Notes under the pieces: generated by a model
What the model was told of the DNA's origin: nothing
What the model saw: only the letters and a program-made list of their open reading frames with translations
The model's database searches: none
DNA from: Spizellomyces punctatus DAOM BR117
Lineage: Eukaryota; Chytridiomycota; Chytridiomycetes; Spizellomycetales; Spizellomycetaceae
Direction: 5' to 3'
NCBI RefSeq assembly: GCF_000182565.1
Contig: NW_015971544.1
Coordinates: forward strand, 918,848 to 982,847
Length of the DNA: 64,000 nucleotides
Program-made: the position numbers and the translations under genes
Shown: positions 23,204 to 33,878 of the stretch, piece by piece
Layout of the letters: the number at the start of each line of letters is the position of its first letter
How positions within the stretch are numbered: the stretch's first letter is position 1

Positions 23204-24928
23204 CTATCCTATATTTAACTCTTCCAAAGCCATTCTAACAATATCTTCATCGGGAAACCACTCCTCTGCTTCTTCATCACCCACATCGTTCCACTCATCC
23301 TGAGCATGAAATCCTCCGGTAACATCATCAAACAAAGCCCGAAAACACGTCGACTTCACATCATTAAAATGGGCATACGGCCGCTGGCGGTCCAAGTGGA
23401 TGCCACAAAGGTAGCAGAAGTGAGTATGGCATACTCGACAGGTCATATGGTTGCAGCCCTCATTCTTTTGCACCGCGGCTGTGCACGTCTATGAAGTTGC
23501 AACGTGTTAGGAATTTTAAAAGAAACAGATCGATTATGACAACATACCGGACACTGCTGTGAGTTTTCTTCTTTCCATTTTCTGGTTTCACGCTCTTCCT
23601 CCCATTCCCTTGCCAATTTTTCCAAAGTCTTCCTTCCGTACCTAACCTCCAAGCCCCTTGTCCGTGACACATCTTCAGAAGCCCTAGCCTCAATGTAATC
23701 CACAACTATCTGCTCCATGTTGTTCAGTCGACAGTATTCAGCGGCACCATGCCAGCATTTTTGACAGTAGAAGCAGAATGCAAAGTTACAGATAGGGCAG
23801 ATACACAGCTTTTCTTGCTTCGGATCGCGTACCACTGGTGACTGGCAGGCAGGCCGTGGACAGTAAGTGATATCCGTACGCAAGGAAAGCGAGTGTGCTT
23901 CTAGGAGGTTGGCATAACGATCTAAAAGGGTGCTAGGAAGTAGCGCTGCCAGGTCTTCCATACGAATCTGACCATTGGCATCGATCGGCGTTGCACCAGA
24001 CTCTTCATTCAATGTTGATCGTTTGCTTTGTTTACTACATCGAGAATCTGGACATCGTACCAACAACACTGATCCTTCGGTTATAAGGGCGGTGAAGTAA
24101 TTGGTAACACATTCCCGACAAAAGATGTGCTTGCAAGCGGTTAGCCGAAAGCACTGGCTTCCAGGCTTAGTCTCCAAACATACACCGCAGTGGAACGAGC
24201 AATTTTCAAACGCTTCTTGAATCATTCGGCGATCGTAGTCCATAATCCAATCTACCAATTCTCGGACCTCCGTTTCAGCTCGATCTGGTACGTTAATAGA
24301 TAATCTAGTTCTGCTGCCCCTCGCCGTGGCGTGAGTGTCAACTTGCAGTTGTTCCATCCCTTTTTGCAATAGAAGCTCCGCAAAGTTGTACAAGCACACA
24401 TCCTTCTCCTGTTCCCAAATCTGAAGCAGTTCGCTTTCGAGCCCCGCAAGTTGCTGCGGTAGCAGCCATTGACATACGAGTGCAAATTGCGGCGGACTTT
24501 GGGATGGGTATGTGGCCGGTAAGCTGAAGTGTATGATTATCGGAGGGAGGAAGCGAACGACCACATTGTGGCGAAGTGAACAAGATTGTGGTTGTGCAGG
24601 TACGGCATCATTCCGCCGCACACCTTCAGTTTCTTCAGAGGGGAGTTGAGTGATGACAACTTCTACTTCGTCACCCAAATCCAATCGTATGGACAAGCTC
24701 CCGTAGATATTTCCGGTATGCGAGTGCTCGAAAGTGAAGTCCTTATCATAGATCGCCTTATGACGGAAGAAATTGAAAGCTGTTAGGAACTCATGGGCCA
24801 TTATCGTGGATACGAATTGGTATTCTCGCTTCCTAACTCACCTTCAAAGCCACCACTTCATTCTCTTGTCTCTCCTTGTTCTCTTCACGCTCTTCTTCCG
24901 GTAGGTGAGCAGCCAGATCTCCTGACAT
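23204..24928 (-). CDS. RWD-RING-IBR-RING (RBR) E3 ubiquitin ligase, RNF14/ITT1-like
   Basis: Exon 1 starts at the ATG at 24,928 (MSGDLAAHLPEEERE) and splices after VVALK onto AIYDKDFTFEHS, completing an RWD domain. RING1 lies at about 24,200-24,030 (CGVCLETKPG, ACKHIFCRECV). An IBR follows (CPRPACQSPV, CICPICNFAFCFYCQKCWHG). RING2 is joined across an intron at about 23,487-23,549 to give CPTCTAAVQKNEGCNHMTC, where the last Cys is the expected catalytic residue. The protein ends with an acidic tail (WFPDEDIVRMALEELNI). Domain order RWD-RING1-IBR-RING2 is that of RNF14 and yeast Itt1, linked to ubiquitination of stalled translation factors. Head-to-head with the SDR gene, 115 bp between start codons. 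Confidence 0.87.
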
Positions 24929-25043
24929 TGCTGCGGGAGTCCTCATTTGCCGTGAGTCGCTTCTTCCTTTACAAATCGACTAAGCTGATGAGGTAAGCGT
25001 CCCACTGTAGTCAGCGCACGATGGAATCAGTCCAGCCGCAAAG
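24929..25043. promoter_or_regulatory. bidirectional promoter between RBR ligase and SDR
   Basis: Only 115 bp separate the two divergent ATGs (24,928 on minus, 25,044 on plus), so the two genes must share promoter sequence. A specific element was not identified. Confidence 0.5.
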
Positions 25044-25988
25044 ATGCCTTCTTTTGCAGCAGCCAGGGCCTATAATGCTACTGTCAACCTCGCTAACAAA
25101 CGGTTCCTCGTTGTAGGTGGAACATCTGGAATCGGACAGGCAACCGCCTTAAAATTGGCATCTTTGCACGCTTCGATTTCCGTTGCAGGAAGAAATGCTA
25201 CCGCGGGCTCTACACTTGTTGCCCAACTTTCCGATCTTAATCCCAAAGGCCATCATGAATTCCTGCCTATTGACATGACTCTCATGAAGGATATTCGTCG
25301 GTTTGCCGCTGCGTATCGAAACACGTATACTGAGTTGAATGGACTTGTCATCTCGGCTGGCTTTATGACCATGAAGGGACGAACTGAGACCGTAGAAGGA
25401 ATTGATCAAAAGATGGCCGTACACTATTATGGAAGGGCGCTACTGATCAAAGAGCTGTTGCCGCTGTTGGAGGCAGCATCAGAAAAAGGCGAAGATAGCC
25501 GGGTTCTATCAATTTTCGCGGCTGGACTGGGAGGGCCAATCCATTTCGAAGACTTGGATCTCAAGACGACGTACAACTTGAAAACTACCGCAGAAGCCAC
25601 CTCTGGATATAACGATCTTTTGGTTAATGTAAGAATCTTGCTGTGCACATGGCTGACGCGTTCATGAGTTGACGTAGGCGGTTTCCAGGAGCTTTCCATC
25701 CGACATCCGTCTATCAGCTTCATGCACATTGCACCGGGCGTTATAGAAACACCTCTCACGAAGAATCTCCCGCTTTATCTACGAGTACCCGCGAAGATCC
25801 TCGCAAAACTTATGGCCAATTCACCAGACGAATGTGCAGAAATCATGACATATGTACTGACAAGTGACCAGTACAAAAGAGGTTGGTGGTTACTGAGCGA
25901 CAAAGGTGAACCATTGAAGCCTCAAAAGTACCATACTGACGAGGCAAGGGAAGCCGTGTGGAAACACACCAATTCGTTAATTGGGTAG
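25044..25988 (+). CDS. short-chain dehydrogenase/reductase family protein
   Basis: Starts at the ATG at 25,044 (MPSFAAARAYNATVNL). The nucleotide-binding loop GGTSGIGQA and NGLVISAGFM (NNAG-like) are clear, and an intron at about 25,630-25,691 joins YNDLLVN to ELSIRHPSISFMHIAPGVIETPL. The position of the usual Y-x3-K catalytic pair reads SGYNDLL, so the Lys is replaced, which suggests altered or lost reductase chemistry. A similar change occurs, from memory, in a group of fungal SDRs. The protein ends IWKHT-like (AVWKHTNSLIG) at TAG 25,986. NADP-binding fold likely; substrate unknown. Shares its promoter with the RBR ligase gene. Confidence 0.8.
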
Positions 25989-26268
25989 GGTACTTTAGAC
26001 TTGGTGACGGCATCATTTGTTGAGATCCTGCACTTTTTGGAGGGCCCTTAAAGAGTTGGGACATTCTCACAGAGGGAACGACCTTAGTAACCATCAGCCT
26101 TACGAACATCACTCTATGTACTAAAGTAGTAGCACCATGTTATGTTTCATATTGTGTACAGAAGCCGGTAATAAGAAAATTATGTACAGAATTAGTATCG
26201 CCAATGTCCCTTTTCGCAGCAACCATGGCCCAGCCATCTCCGCCTTTGAAGCCTATTGGGTTTCGACA

Positions 26269-26841
26269 CTACAAACTACCGCCAAACAAACTGCCTAACC
26301 TCCATATTTCCTTTTTTCCAGCTTTCTTTTTCTCTTTTCTGTATCCTTTCAATTGTTTTATCCATTCATCATGGGCATGGACGGAGACGGATGCTGAGAA
26401 ACTCACAGACTTTTGTAAACGTCTGCAGGACGAAGGATTATCGTCGTCTGTTTCGGATGACGGCTTGGCGTCACTGGCAGAGTATGTGTGGCGACGGAGG
26501 ACGCGTGGGCGAGAGGGTTTTGCAGTTGAAACAGGCGTGGCCGATGTCTGAGGGAGAGAAGTCGCGAGGTCGTTCGGTGTGAGCATGGCCTCCAGGTAAA
26601 AGTCGTTGCCGCTTGTGAAGGGATCGTCAACAGATTCCGCGTCCGGTTCAGGTTCAGCTTTCAGGCTCTCGTCGTTGAACACCACGTCTGCCTCAAATGT
26701 GGCGGATCCTGGTATAGCGGCAGCAGTCAACATATCGCGTTGCTGCGGTTGGACGATGCCTTGTTTGGTGTTCTCCCCAGTATTTAAGATCTTTGCTTCC
26801 AGCAATGGGCTTTGACGTGTCGTGTCCAGAATGGAAGGCAT
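26269..26841 (-). CDS. hypothetical Ser-rich protein, 190 aa
   Basis: Single open frame starting MPSILDTTRQSPLLEAKIL. Low-complexity, acidic in the middle (EPEPDAESVDDPF), with two clusters resembling basophilic kinase sites (RRHTYSAS, RRLQKSVSFSAS). It ends in a basic, Gly-rich C-terminus (KEKKKAGKKEIWRLGSLFGG). No domain recognised. The regular composition and phospho-site-like motifs make a real gene more likely than chance, but the annotation rests on the open frame only. Confidence 0.5.
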   Translation of the reverse strand: MPSILDTTRQSPLLEAKILNTGENTKQGIVQPQQRDMLTAAAIPGSATFEADVVFNDESLKAEPEPDAESVDDPFTSGNDFYLEAMLTPNDLATSLPQTSATPVSTAKPSRPRVLRRHTYSASDAKPSSETDDDNPSSCRRLQKSVSFSASVSVHAHDEWIKQLKGYRKEKKKAGKKEIWRLGSLFGGSL

Positions 26842-28306
26842 TCTGGAGTTGAGTTCACGTTAAAGAACTTTCTACCAGGGAGTCACCTAGTCGCAGACAG
26901 TATCGTCGTCCTCGTTAATCTGCGCTACGATATTTAGCAACCTTGGAAGCATTTTGCTTTGCAAAATGGACTAGTTGTTTGAAACATCACACACCCAGCC
27001 GGAAAATCACGCGGTGATCAAAACTCCCAACTTTTCATTTCAAGAATTGTGTTCCAGTATTTTCTGGATTTGGTTGACGGAATTTTTGTGATGGGTGATC
27101 GGAGTTGCGTTTTCCTTGAAGACCAAGTGCTGAGCGAGCAAAAGCTGAGCTGCTGCTGAACGGGGATATGGCGGTCGTCTTACTATTGTGGCTCTCTAAC
27201 TGTGCCGACGGTTATGGATAGTAACATTGGCACGATGGGTCGATCTATATGCCGCTGGGCCATCTCCAAGTTCGTCGCACGAGTAGATTATAGGGGATGG
27301 AGGGTCCAGCGTTACCCTAAAGCGGCGTACTTGTATCGTCTGCTTGAGCACACTGAGGAAGTCATCTACCATTCATGGGCAGAGAGCATAACGCATTCAT
27401 TCGGTAAATAGCCTGGTATTTTTAAACACATGATGACGTCTTTACATCAAGGTCAGTCAAAACAAAGGAATGATAAAGAAGGGGATGCTGCATTGGGGTG
27501 TGCCGATTCTGGCAGCAACAAGTCGTTTGACGGCCCTCGCCGTTATTATCATACTTTGTCCCTATTCTGTTACGGTATGGGATAAATATATGAACATTTC
27601 TAGTCTCCGATGAATATTTTACTTGCACCAGAAGGGATGCGCACATCCAACATAGTTGTCCTTGAATACAATTCAGAACAGTACCAGAAGCAAAAGACCG
27701 ATGCTTAGAGTAGATTAGGGCATAAGTCAGGATGGAAGAAGCAAGCCCTCAAGGGCTGAGTTGCTTTTGGCAGTGCCTGGCATTGGAACGTTTACCAATG
27801 GAATTTAGGCAACTGCACAGATTGCATTCAGATCTGGCTGAGCTTTCACATGTTGTTCCGGCTGCAAAGCTCCGATTCCGCTCCGTCGAGTTTGAACATT
27901 GCCAGATGAATAGAGTAAACTCGCTTGCAGGAGGGTACAAAGCCTTGGATAAACTCTTACTCGAATGTATTTAAGCAGAAGACAATGTACAGTTACAAGC
28001 GCACAATGGCTAGTTACGTCCAGGAACTTGTGAAGCCCGTCTGAAAGCACAAACCTGGTCCTATCCACATTTCCACAGAATGTTGTTACTTGAGCAGTGA
28101 ATGTGAGACAAGCTCTTGGGAAGAAGGACTACCGACCTCCATCGTAGACAAAGGAGAAAGAAAGTAAGCATCTCGAGATAGAAAAGTCAGCGAAGCATGG
28201 TGGCTGTGAAATCAATTTATATAAAATAGGCACTGTGGATAAGCAAGGCCTTTGTTGAAAGCGATTCATTTCTTGTTGCAAGCACAATCTTGAGCTCTCA
28301 GACGTG
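26842..28306. other. long intergenic region, no gene seen
   Basis: About 1.46 kb. Short open frames (27,202-27,411; 27,732-27,974) lack similarity, splice context or compositional support. Presumably promoter of the minus-strand Ser-rich protein at one end and of the plus-strand hypothetical protein at the other. Confidence 0.45.
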
Positions 28307-28990
28307 ATGACAAATAACACCATCTACATTCTATCGGCCTGTCTCCTCGTGCCGGCCACAGGAGTCCTTTACTTGGTCCACCTGCACAAGAAATTGTCCA
28401 AAAAGGTCACCCGAAAATATCTTCATGTCGGCGAGTATGACCTCACACTTGGACGGCCCGTCAACTTCCCGGACGCAGGCACCGAGCCCGGTACCAAGGT
28501 TTTCACAGATTGCTTCGAAGCTAAAGTACCAACAAAGAGCTTGCCTCCTCTCGGTTACAAGGACTTGCACACCAAGTTCCTTCGATATAATATGGCAAGA
28601 TTCTCGCGTATGCTGCAAGGTTATCTCCTGCGGCTTGTGAATCGTGACAAGGCAGATACAGAGGGATACCATTATGATTCTATTCTGAATTTGGATTTTA
28701 AAGTCGGGGATCTAGTCATGGGAACTTACCGTGTCACTCGCAGGGACGATGCAACTGGGCTGGTGGAGCTGGGCTTTGAGCAGGACAAACACGTTGCGGG
28801 TGTTATGGTATTTCGCATCGAACGAGACGACGAGTTCACAAGCTTCTCGACTCAGACAGTTATGTGGGATCCTACCGATTATTCAGTAGCCCGACTGCCG
28901 CTTTCGAAGCCACTTGTACGATATTGGCATGAGGTGACCGCCATGTGGCTTATTGACACTGGAATAAAGCACCTGCAAAATAGAGACTAA
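28307..28990 (+). CDS. membrane-anchored hypothetical protein, 227 aa
   Basis: The ATG at 28,307 follows an in-frame GTG at 28,304. An N-terminal hydrophobic helix (IYILSACLLVPATGVLYLV) followed by basic residues suggests a signal anchor. The rest is a compact globular region with alternating strands (GDLVMGTYRVTRRDD, GLVELGFEQDKHVAGVMVF, TSFSTQTVMW) and ends LIDTGIKHLQNRD. The pattern recalls small single-domain families of the DUF1990 sort, but I cannot confirm this. Intronless. Function unknown. Confidence 0.6.
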   Translation: MTNNTIYILSACLLVPATGVLYLVHLHKKLSKKVTRKYLHVGEYDLTLGRPVNFPDAGTEPGTKVFTDCFEAKVPTKSLPPLGYKDLHTKFLRYNMARFSRMLQGYLLRLVNRDKADTEGYHYDSILNLDFKVGDLVMGTYRVTRRDDATGLVELGFEQDKHVAGVMVFRIERDDEFTSFSTQTVMWDPTDYSVARLPLSKPLVRYWHEVTAMWLIDTGIKHLQNRD

Positions 28991-29390
28991 AGGAATATAG
29001 GCAATGAACGCTAGTCTGTTTTGGATCAATGGCATCTGTTAGCAGTTCAAAGGGTTATTTTTCCCGTCGCCTATCTAGAATGGACAGAAGGTTATTTAAA
29101 CTGCAGTCTTCCAGCCAACGTGCCCACCGTTTCAAACCGCTATAATCAGACTCTGCGGAAACCGGGGTCTGACGTTGACTTTCATGCATTAATTAAATTA
29201 AGTTTCTTATGATATTCAAAGAGGTGCGGTTTAGATCAAATAATGAGCATCTATTGCTGTTGTAGTAATGTGAACAATGAGTTTCCCTAACGGCTAATAC
29301 AGGAACTAGCATTGCAAGAAATATTAGATTTTAAACTGCCTCATTTCCATATTACTGGACAGCTGCACATACAATGTTGATCAGGTTGAT
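28991..29390. other. convergent intergenic region
   Basis: 400 bp of AT-rich sequence between the plus-strand hypothetical protein and the minus-strand 7TM-like gene. Likely the 3' ends of both; no gene seen. Confidence 0.45.
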
Positions 29391-31062
29391 TCATACTTCC
29401 GTAGTGGCTCCGTGTTCAGACGTTCGTGGTATCGATTTCGTCCCAGCCTGTGATTTGCTTCCACTCATGCTGTGAGCTGTACCACTTCTTCCTGTGGTTC
29501 CAGTTCCCGTAGTCGTGCCACTTTCAGTTGATTTGTTGATGCTATAGAAAGGGAATGTGGTGAATTTATAACTCGTTTGTACTGCATTCTTCCGATGACG
29601 CACCTGTAGGTCATGTACAGATACAGTGGGGCCAGGCTGAGAGGGGCGGACAGCAACCAAAAGAAGGCTATAAGGATTGATACTCCTAGGATAGTCTGAA
29701 TGCGTTCCCGGAATATCCCGTAGAAAAATAGAACGGCTGCAAATCCGGATGTGAGGAATACAATAACGGACAGAGTGATGATCAGCTGTTTTGAAATGGC
29801 ACATGTGAGTATGATAGGGAGATGAAGGTGTGGATCATGATGATATAGCACACGAGCAGTACCGTGGTGATCGCCCTTTTGAACGCCTCATTTCTGCCTT
29901 CAGTTAACTTCATGGCCTGCGCGGCTCTGAGGATCCTCACAAGCTGCAGCCCGTAAATAGCTGCCAAAGCGCATAATGCGACGTCATGCACCGCCCAGGC
30001 GAGATAGTGGATCATATTGTAGACTTGGGCTTGCTCAAAATTGCCTGCGTCTCTAGCCTGTCCGTCAAGAATCGCGAAAAGATGGTGCAGAACCAATGGC
30101 GAAATGATATATATGTAGGTCAAAGTGTTGATTGTCCGCGGGGAGGGCAGCGAGATTTCCACTATTTGAGTAATGTTTGCTGATGCACCCTTGCTATCTG
30201 TAATATTACGGGGCGTAGCGTGGATCCTTGAAAGTGCCGTGTCAGATTGTGTTGCAACTAGTACAAGACAACATTCAGCCAGTCGATAAACTTACAGCCC
30301 CATCGTCAGCAGGACACCTCCGATATAGATTGCACACCATGGCCATTCATGCTATGTTATAAACCATGATAAAACCGGATCAGTACCTAGGCAGACGCAA
30401 TGCCTGAACGCTCATTTTAGACGTCTTGTACTTACGAAAAGCTCGGTAACAATGCTGTTTTTGAATCCACCCGAAAGCACGACAATGCCGTACAATCCTC
30501 TGCCTATTGCCAGGGAAATGAAATAGGTTAAATTCGTTGAACTCGTTTGCAGGCCAAGGTTGTTCCATCCGCCAACTAACCGAAGAGGAATATAGTGGAC
30601 CCAATGACCCAGGCTTCGGTAGCCTTAGGTCTCAAAATACCCTCATTGAACTCGATAACCGAGAGCTTTTTTTTCCAAAGATTTTGATATACTTTTTTGT
30701 AGCACACATAAAGACCGATCACTTATAAGGGATAAGTACATAACATCAGTTTGAGCACTGGGATTCGAATTTGGGCGAAATAACGGAACGTTGAAATACT
30801 TACAAAAGGAGACGAAACTAACAACGATATACGTAATATAGAACCCAACCCAAATCGAGCTGTTCTCACAATCATAGATGCGAACTGATATTGGAAAAGG
30901 AAGAATGCAAAAAGAGCGTCAGAATATCTTTGATGTGAACCTGATACCCGATGCTTTACTTACATCTCCAATCGCACCACTCGGCACTATAGAACTGGTG
31001 CCAAGATATGGATGAGTTATCATTGCCCGAAATGCTGCGCCGAAATATGAATGATCGAGCAT
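29391..31062 (-). CDS. multi-exon polytopic membrane protein, possibly seven-transmembrane
   Basis: Several short exons on the minus strand. The presumed start is the ATG at 31,062 (MLDHSYFGAAFRAMITHPYL). Later exons encode hydrophobic segments: WVGFYITYIVVSF (about 30,830), LAIGRGLYGIVVL (about 30,500), INTLTYIYIISPLVLHHLF (30,120), LAWAVHDVALCALAAIYGL (29,985), ITTVLLVCYIIMIHTF (29,860), IVFLTSGFAAVLFFYGIF (29,755) and LIAFFWLLSAPLSLAPLYL (29,660). The tail is Thr/Ser/Gly-rich and hydrophilic. Roughly seven helices with a hydrophilic C-tail suggests a receptor-like topology, but no GPCR signature is recognised. Junctions between 30,170 and 30,560 are uncertain. Confidence 0.6.
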
Positions 31063-32254
31063 ACCAGGTCCCACCTCACCAACGACGAAGTCATTTTTGC
31101 AACTTTGAGTGGAGTTAAAATAGAGCTAGTTCTTCACGATGTGATGGATTGGGGAAAAAGGTAGTTATGTATTTAAAGGGTGGATTGCAGGGTCGGGTAA
31201 AAAAGTAAATCTTGAGGTGAAATTCACCCGGATAAGCTTAAGCTTGTTATTGTGTATGATTCCGTTAACAACTTGGCGTATTTGGTCAATATTCAATGGA
31301 TGTCAACAATGCGCTGGGGAACCCTCATCTTGTGTCCAAAAATTAGTAATTTGAATGAACATTTAAGGGTGCACACATCAGGCTGTTTGAATGTTTGTTG
31401 ATGCAGGTATGGTACAGAAGATGGTAACCAAGCAAAAAAGTTGAAAGTACCTCAAGTTAGCTCCATATGGCAGGCATCGAGAACATGCCGCTTTGGTGTT
31501 CCAGAAATACAGAATCAGGTAAATAAATGTTATCCAGAGTGTCACAGGTTAATGCAGACGACAGAAAATAGTAAAATGTCCACAAGTTAATGCGAAAACC
31601 TATTCAGTTAAGTCCGCGGGTGCCAGTCAACTTGGTCATCGAAGCAGGGACAAACCCCGATTCTTTACAGACAATATTTGACGAACCCACATGTTGAAGT
31701 TCCGCATACTCCCCCGGGATAACCCCCGAGGAGGAAACGGCTTGTAGAGCTCTCCAAGATGAGCGCATCCGTCCTGCGTGTTTCTGTTGAGCAGAATGAA
31801 CATACTTGGTAATGATTGACGTTGGGTACTAAACTGATAGCGAGACCTGGCGAAGAGATTACAATGGACCACAACAGCCCCTCGTTTGTTCATTAAAACT
31901 GAGTAGCATGGTTGCTCACATGAATTGGTACAATTTCATATCACAGCACACTATTCATAAACGAGATTGGCGCTGCAGACATGTGCGGAGTAACAGACCA
32001 CAGCAGGCCATCGTTTGTTCATCAAAACCTGAGTAGCATGCTTGCTCACAAGAATTAGTTCAATTTGAAATCACATCACACTATTCATAAAAGAGATTGG
32101 CGCTCCAGCCATGCGCGGAGTAACCTTTCCATTTGTCATCAGAAGACCCGCGTTCCAACATAAAATGGGACATGTTCCATTGCTTTCTCCTACGTGAATT
32201 CGTCTTGTTCTCACCCACCTCAACTCACCTTCTGCATCAACGCACTCTCAGAAA
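31063..32254. other. intergenic region with tandem duplication
   Basis: About 1.2 kb between two divergent genes. AT-rich, no supported gene. Holds the 129-bp duplication listed separately, directly upstream of the epimerase-like gene. Confidence 0.45.
31867..32124. repeat. 129-bp imperfect tandem direct repeat, two copies
   Basis: Copy 1 runs from about 31,867 to 31,995 and copy 2 from about 31,996 to 32,124. Both contain TCGTTTGTTCATnAAAAC, GAGTAGCATG, ACACTATTCATAAA and GAGATTGGCGCT at the same spacing, with scattered substitutions. They lie 130-390 bp upstream of the next start codon, so they may duplicate promoter elements. Confidence 0.8.
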
Positions 32255-33412
32255 ATGTCGAACATCCTTGTCATTGGGTAACAATCTCATGTGCGTTAGG
32301 ATCATCCCATGGTCAAGTTCTAATAACTTGCAGAGCTACTGGTTTCATTGGTCTCCCAGTAGCGTTGGCATTGCGGCGCTCTGGCTACCATGTATACGGT
32401 CTGACAAGGTCATCCGAAAAGGCGCGCCTGCTGGCCAGGAGTGAGATACTGCCGGTCATAGGCGAGGTCAAGGATCTCTCCAAAATTGTGCCGCCCAATA
32501 TTGAAGTAATCATTGACGTCAGCGCTGCATATTACGATGTTGCGACAATCTTGGAGGAGGTCAAGACAATTGGTTCTGGAAGGAAAGCGACTGACCCAAA
32601 GTTGAGCTTTATCTATACTAGTGGAACTTGGGTGAGTTCTGCGACCTGGTGCAATTGCAAAGAAGAATATTGTACCTCTCCGCTCAGGAGAAGATGGTAT
32701 CATTCAGCGCTGGTCACCACGACTCACGAACGCGTTATCTGTAGAATTATGGTACCAGTTCCGAGTATTTCAGCGAATCTACCCCACTTGGTCGTGTCGC
32801 TCCGCCCCCCGACATGATCGCTTGGCGTCCAGATTTTGAAAGAAAGATATTGGAAAGCCGCGATATACTCGACGTTGCTATTGTCCGTCCATCGATGCTG
32901 TATGGCGGGAATGGTAGCATCTGGTCCGTATTCTTTGATCCAATTATCCGCGCCAAGAAGGCGGGCAGTAATATTGCCACGGTTCTTGGTGCGGCTGACT
33001 TGAAAGTCACCTCGATCCACAAGGACGATTTGGCAGATTTATATGTCAAAATTGTTGAAAAGGTTTATTATTCCGGAAGCCAGTTTTAACTTTTATTGCA
33101 AATACTAAAGGCTATTTCATTCATGCAATATTACAGTTGCCGTTCGTAGCTGCAACAACCTATCCAGTTATCAATGGCATTGCAACGAAGGAATCTCTCG
33201 GCAACATTCTGTCGGCCTTTGCCAAAGAAGTTGGGTTCAGCGGGACCTTTGAATTTAAGCAACCAGAAGATGTCCTGCAAAAGGCAATTGTGACCACGTC
33301 AAACGCCAGCAACGATAAAGCGAAGGCTCTTTTGGGATGGTATCCAAAGCAAGAAGGGGTCGAGCAAGGGATGAAAAGTTGGGCGGCTGCGTATTTAGCT
33401 TGGGCAGACTAG
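32255..33412 (+). CDS. NAD-dependent epimerase/dehydratase-like (extended SDR) protein
   Basis: The ATG at 32,255 begins MSNILVIG; an intron (about 32,278-32,334) completes the nucleotide-binding motif GATGFIGLPVALALR. Then IIDVSAAYYDV, FIYTSGTW (Ser region), an intron near 32,630, and a region with a Tyr likely in the YGSSEYFSEST segment. VRPSMLYGGNG, TSIHKDDLADLYVKIVEK, a further intron (about 33,064-33,135) and WAAAYLAWAD follow. The Rossmann motif and the PSMLYG and HKDDLA segments are those of atypical/extended SDRs of the NmrA/epimerase group. Substrate unknown. Some exon edges are approximate. Confidence 0.75.
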
Positions 33413-33878
33413 GCTTACTAGGACTATTGTGATAACTGTCGGGGTTCATGGGGTATATACGTAACATCCATCCATATACATGTCTTAACTTTTCTCTCAT
33501 ACGCATGCTACATTGATAACCTGGTGGATTTGCCTGGGTTAGCATGGTGAGCTAAGGGATCCAGACCAGGTGTCGTGATAAACTCTGACGATAGGACATT
33601 TGTTCGTCTAGATAAAGCGTTTGCTGTAGTCGCCACAAAAGACTGCATTTCAAAGCTGTCCAGGTCTCAGTCCACCAAAGAGAGTGCCCGGGAACTCTTT
33701 GTAGGACGTGGGCTGGGGATGACTTTTAGAGAATTGCCATTTCTTTTACTCTGCTTCCTCTGGAGTACCACTGTACAGCTCGTCAAGTAAGCGATTATAT
33801 AAGCGACGCGCATATGTCTCTACCATCCTGCTTTTGCAGACGTTCATTTGCTCAACGAAACGATAGCAGCTATTCAAA
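33413..33878. other. intergenic region
   Basis: 466 bp between the epimerase-like gene and CCDC39, both plus strand. Nothing else supported. Confidence 0.45.

Noticed and set aside
27202-27974. Short open frames in the long intergenic gap
   Set aside because: Lengths expected by chance and no recognisable composition.
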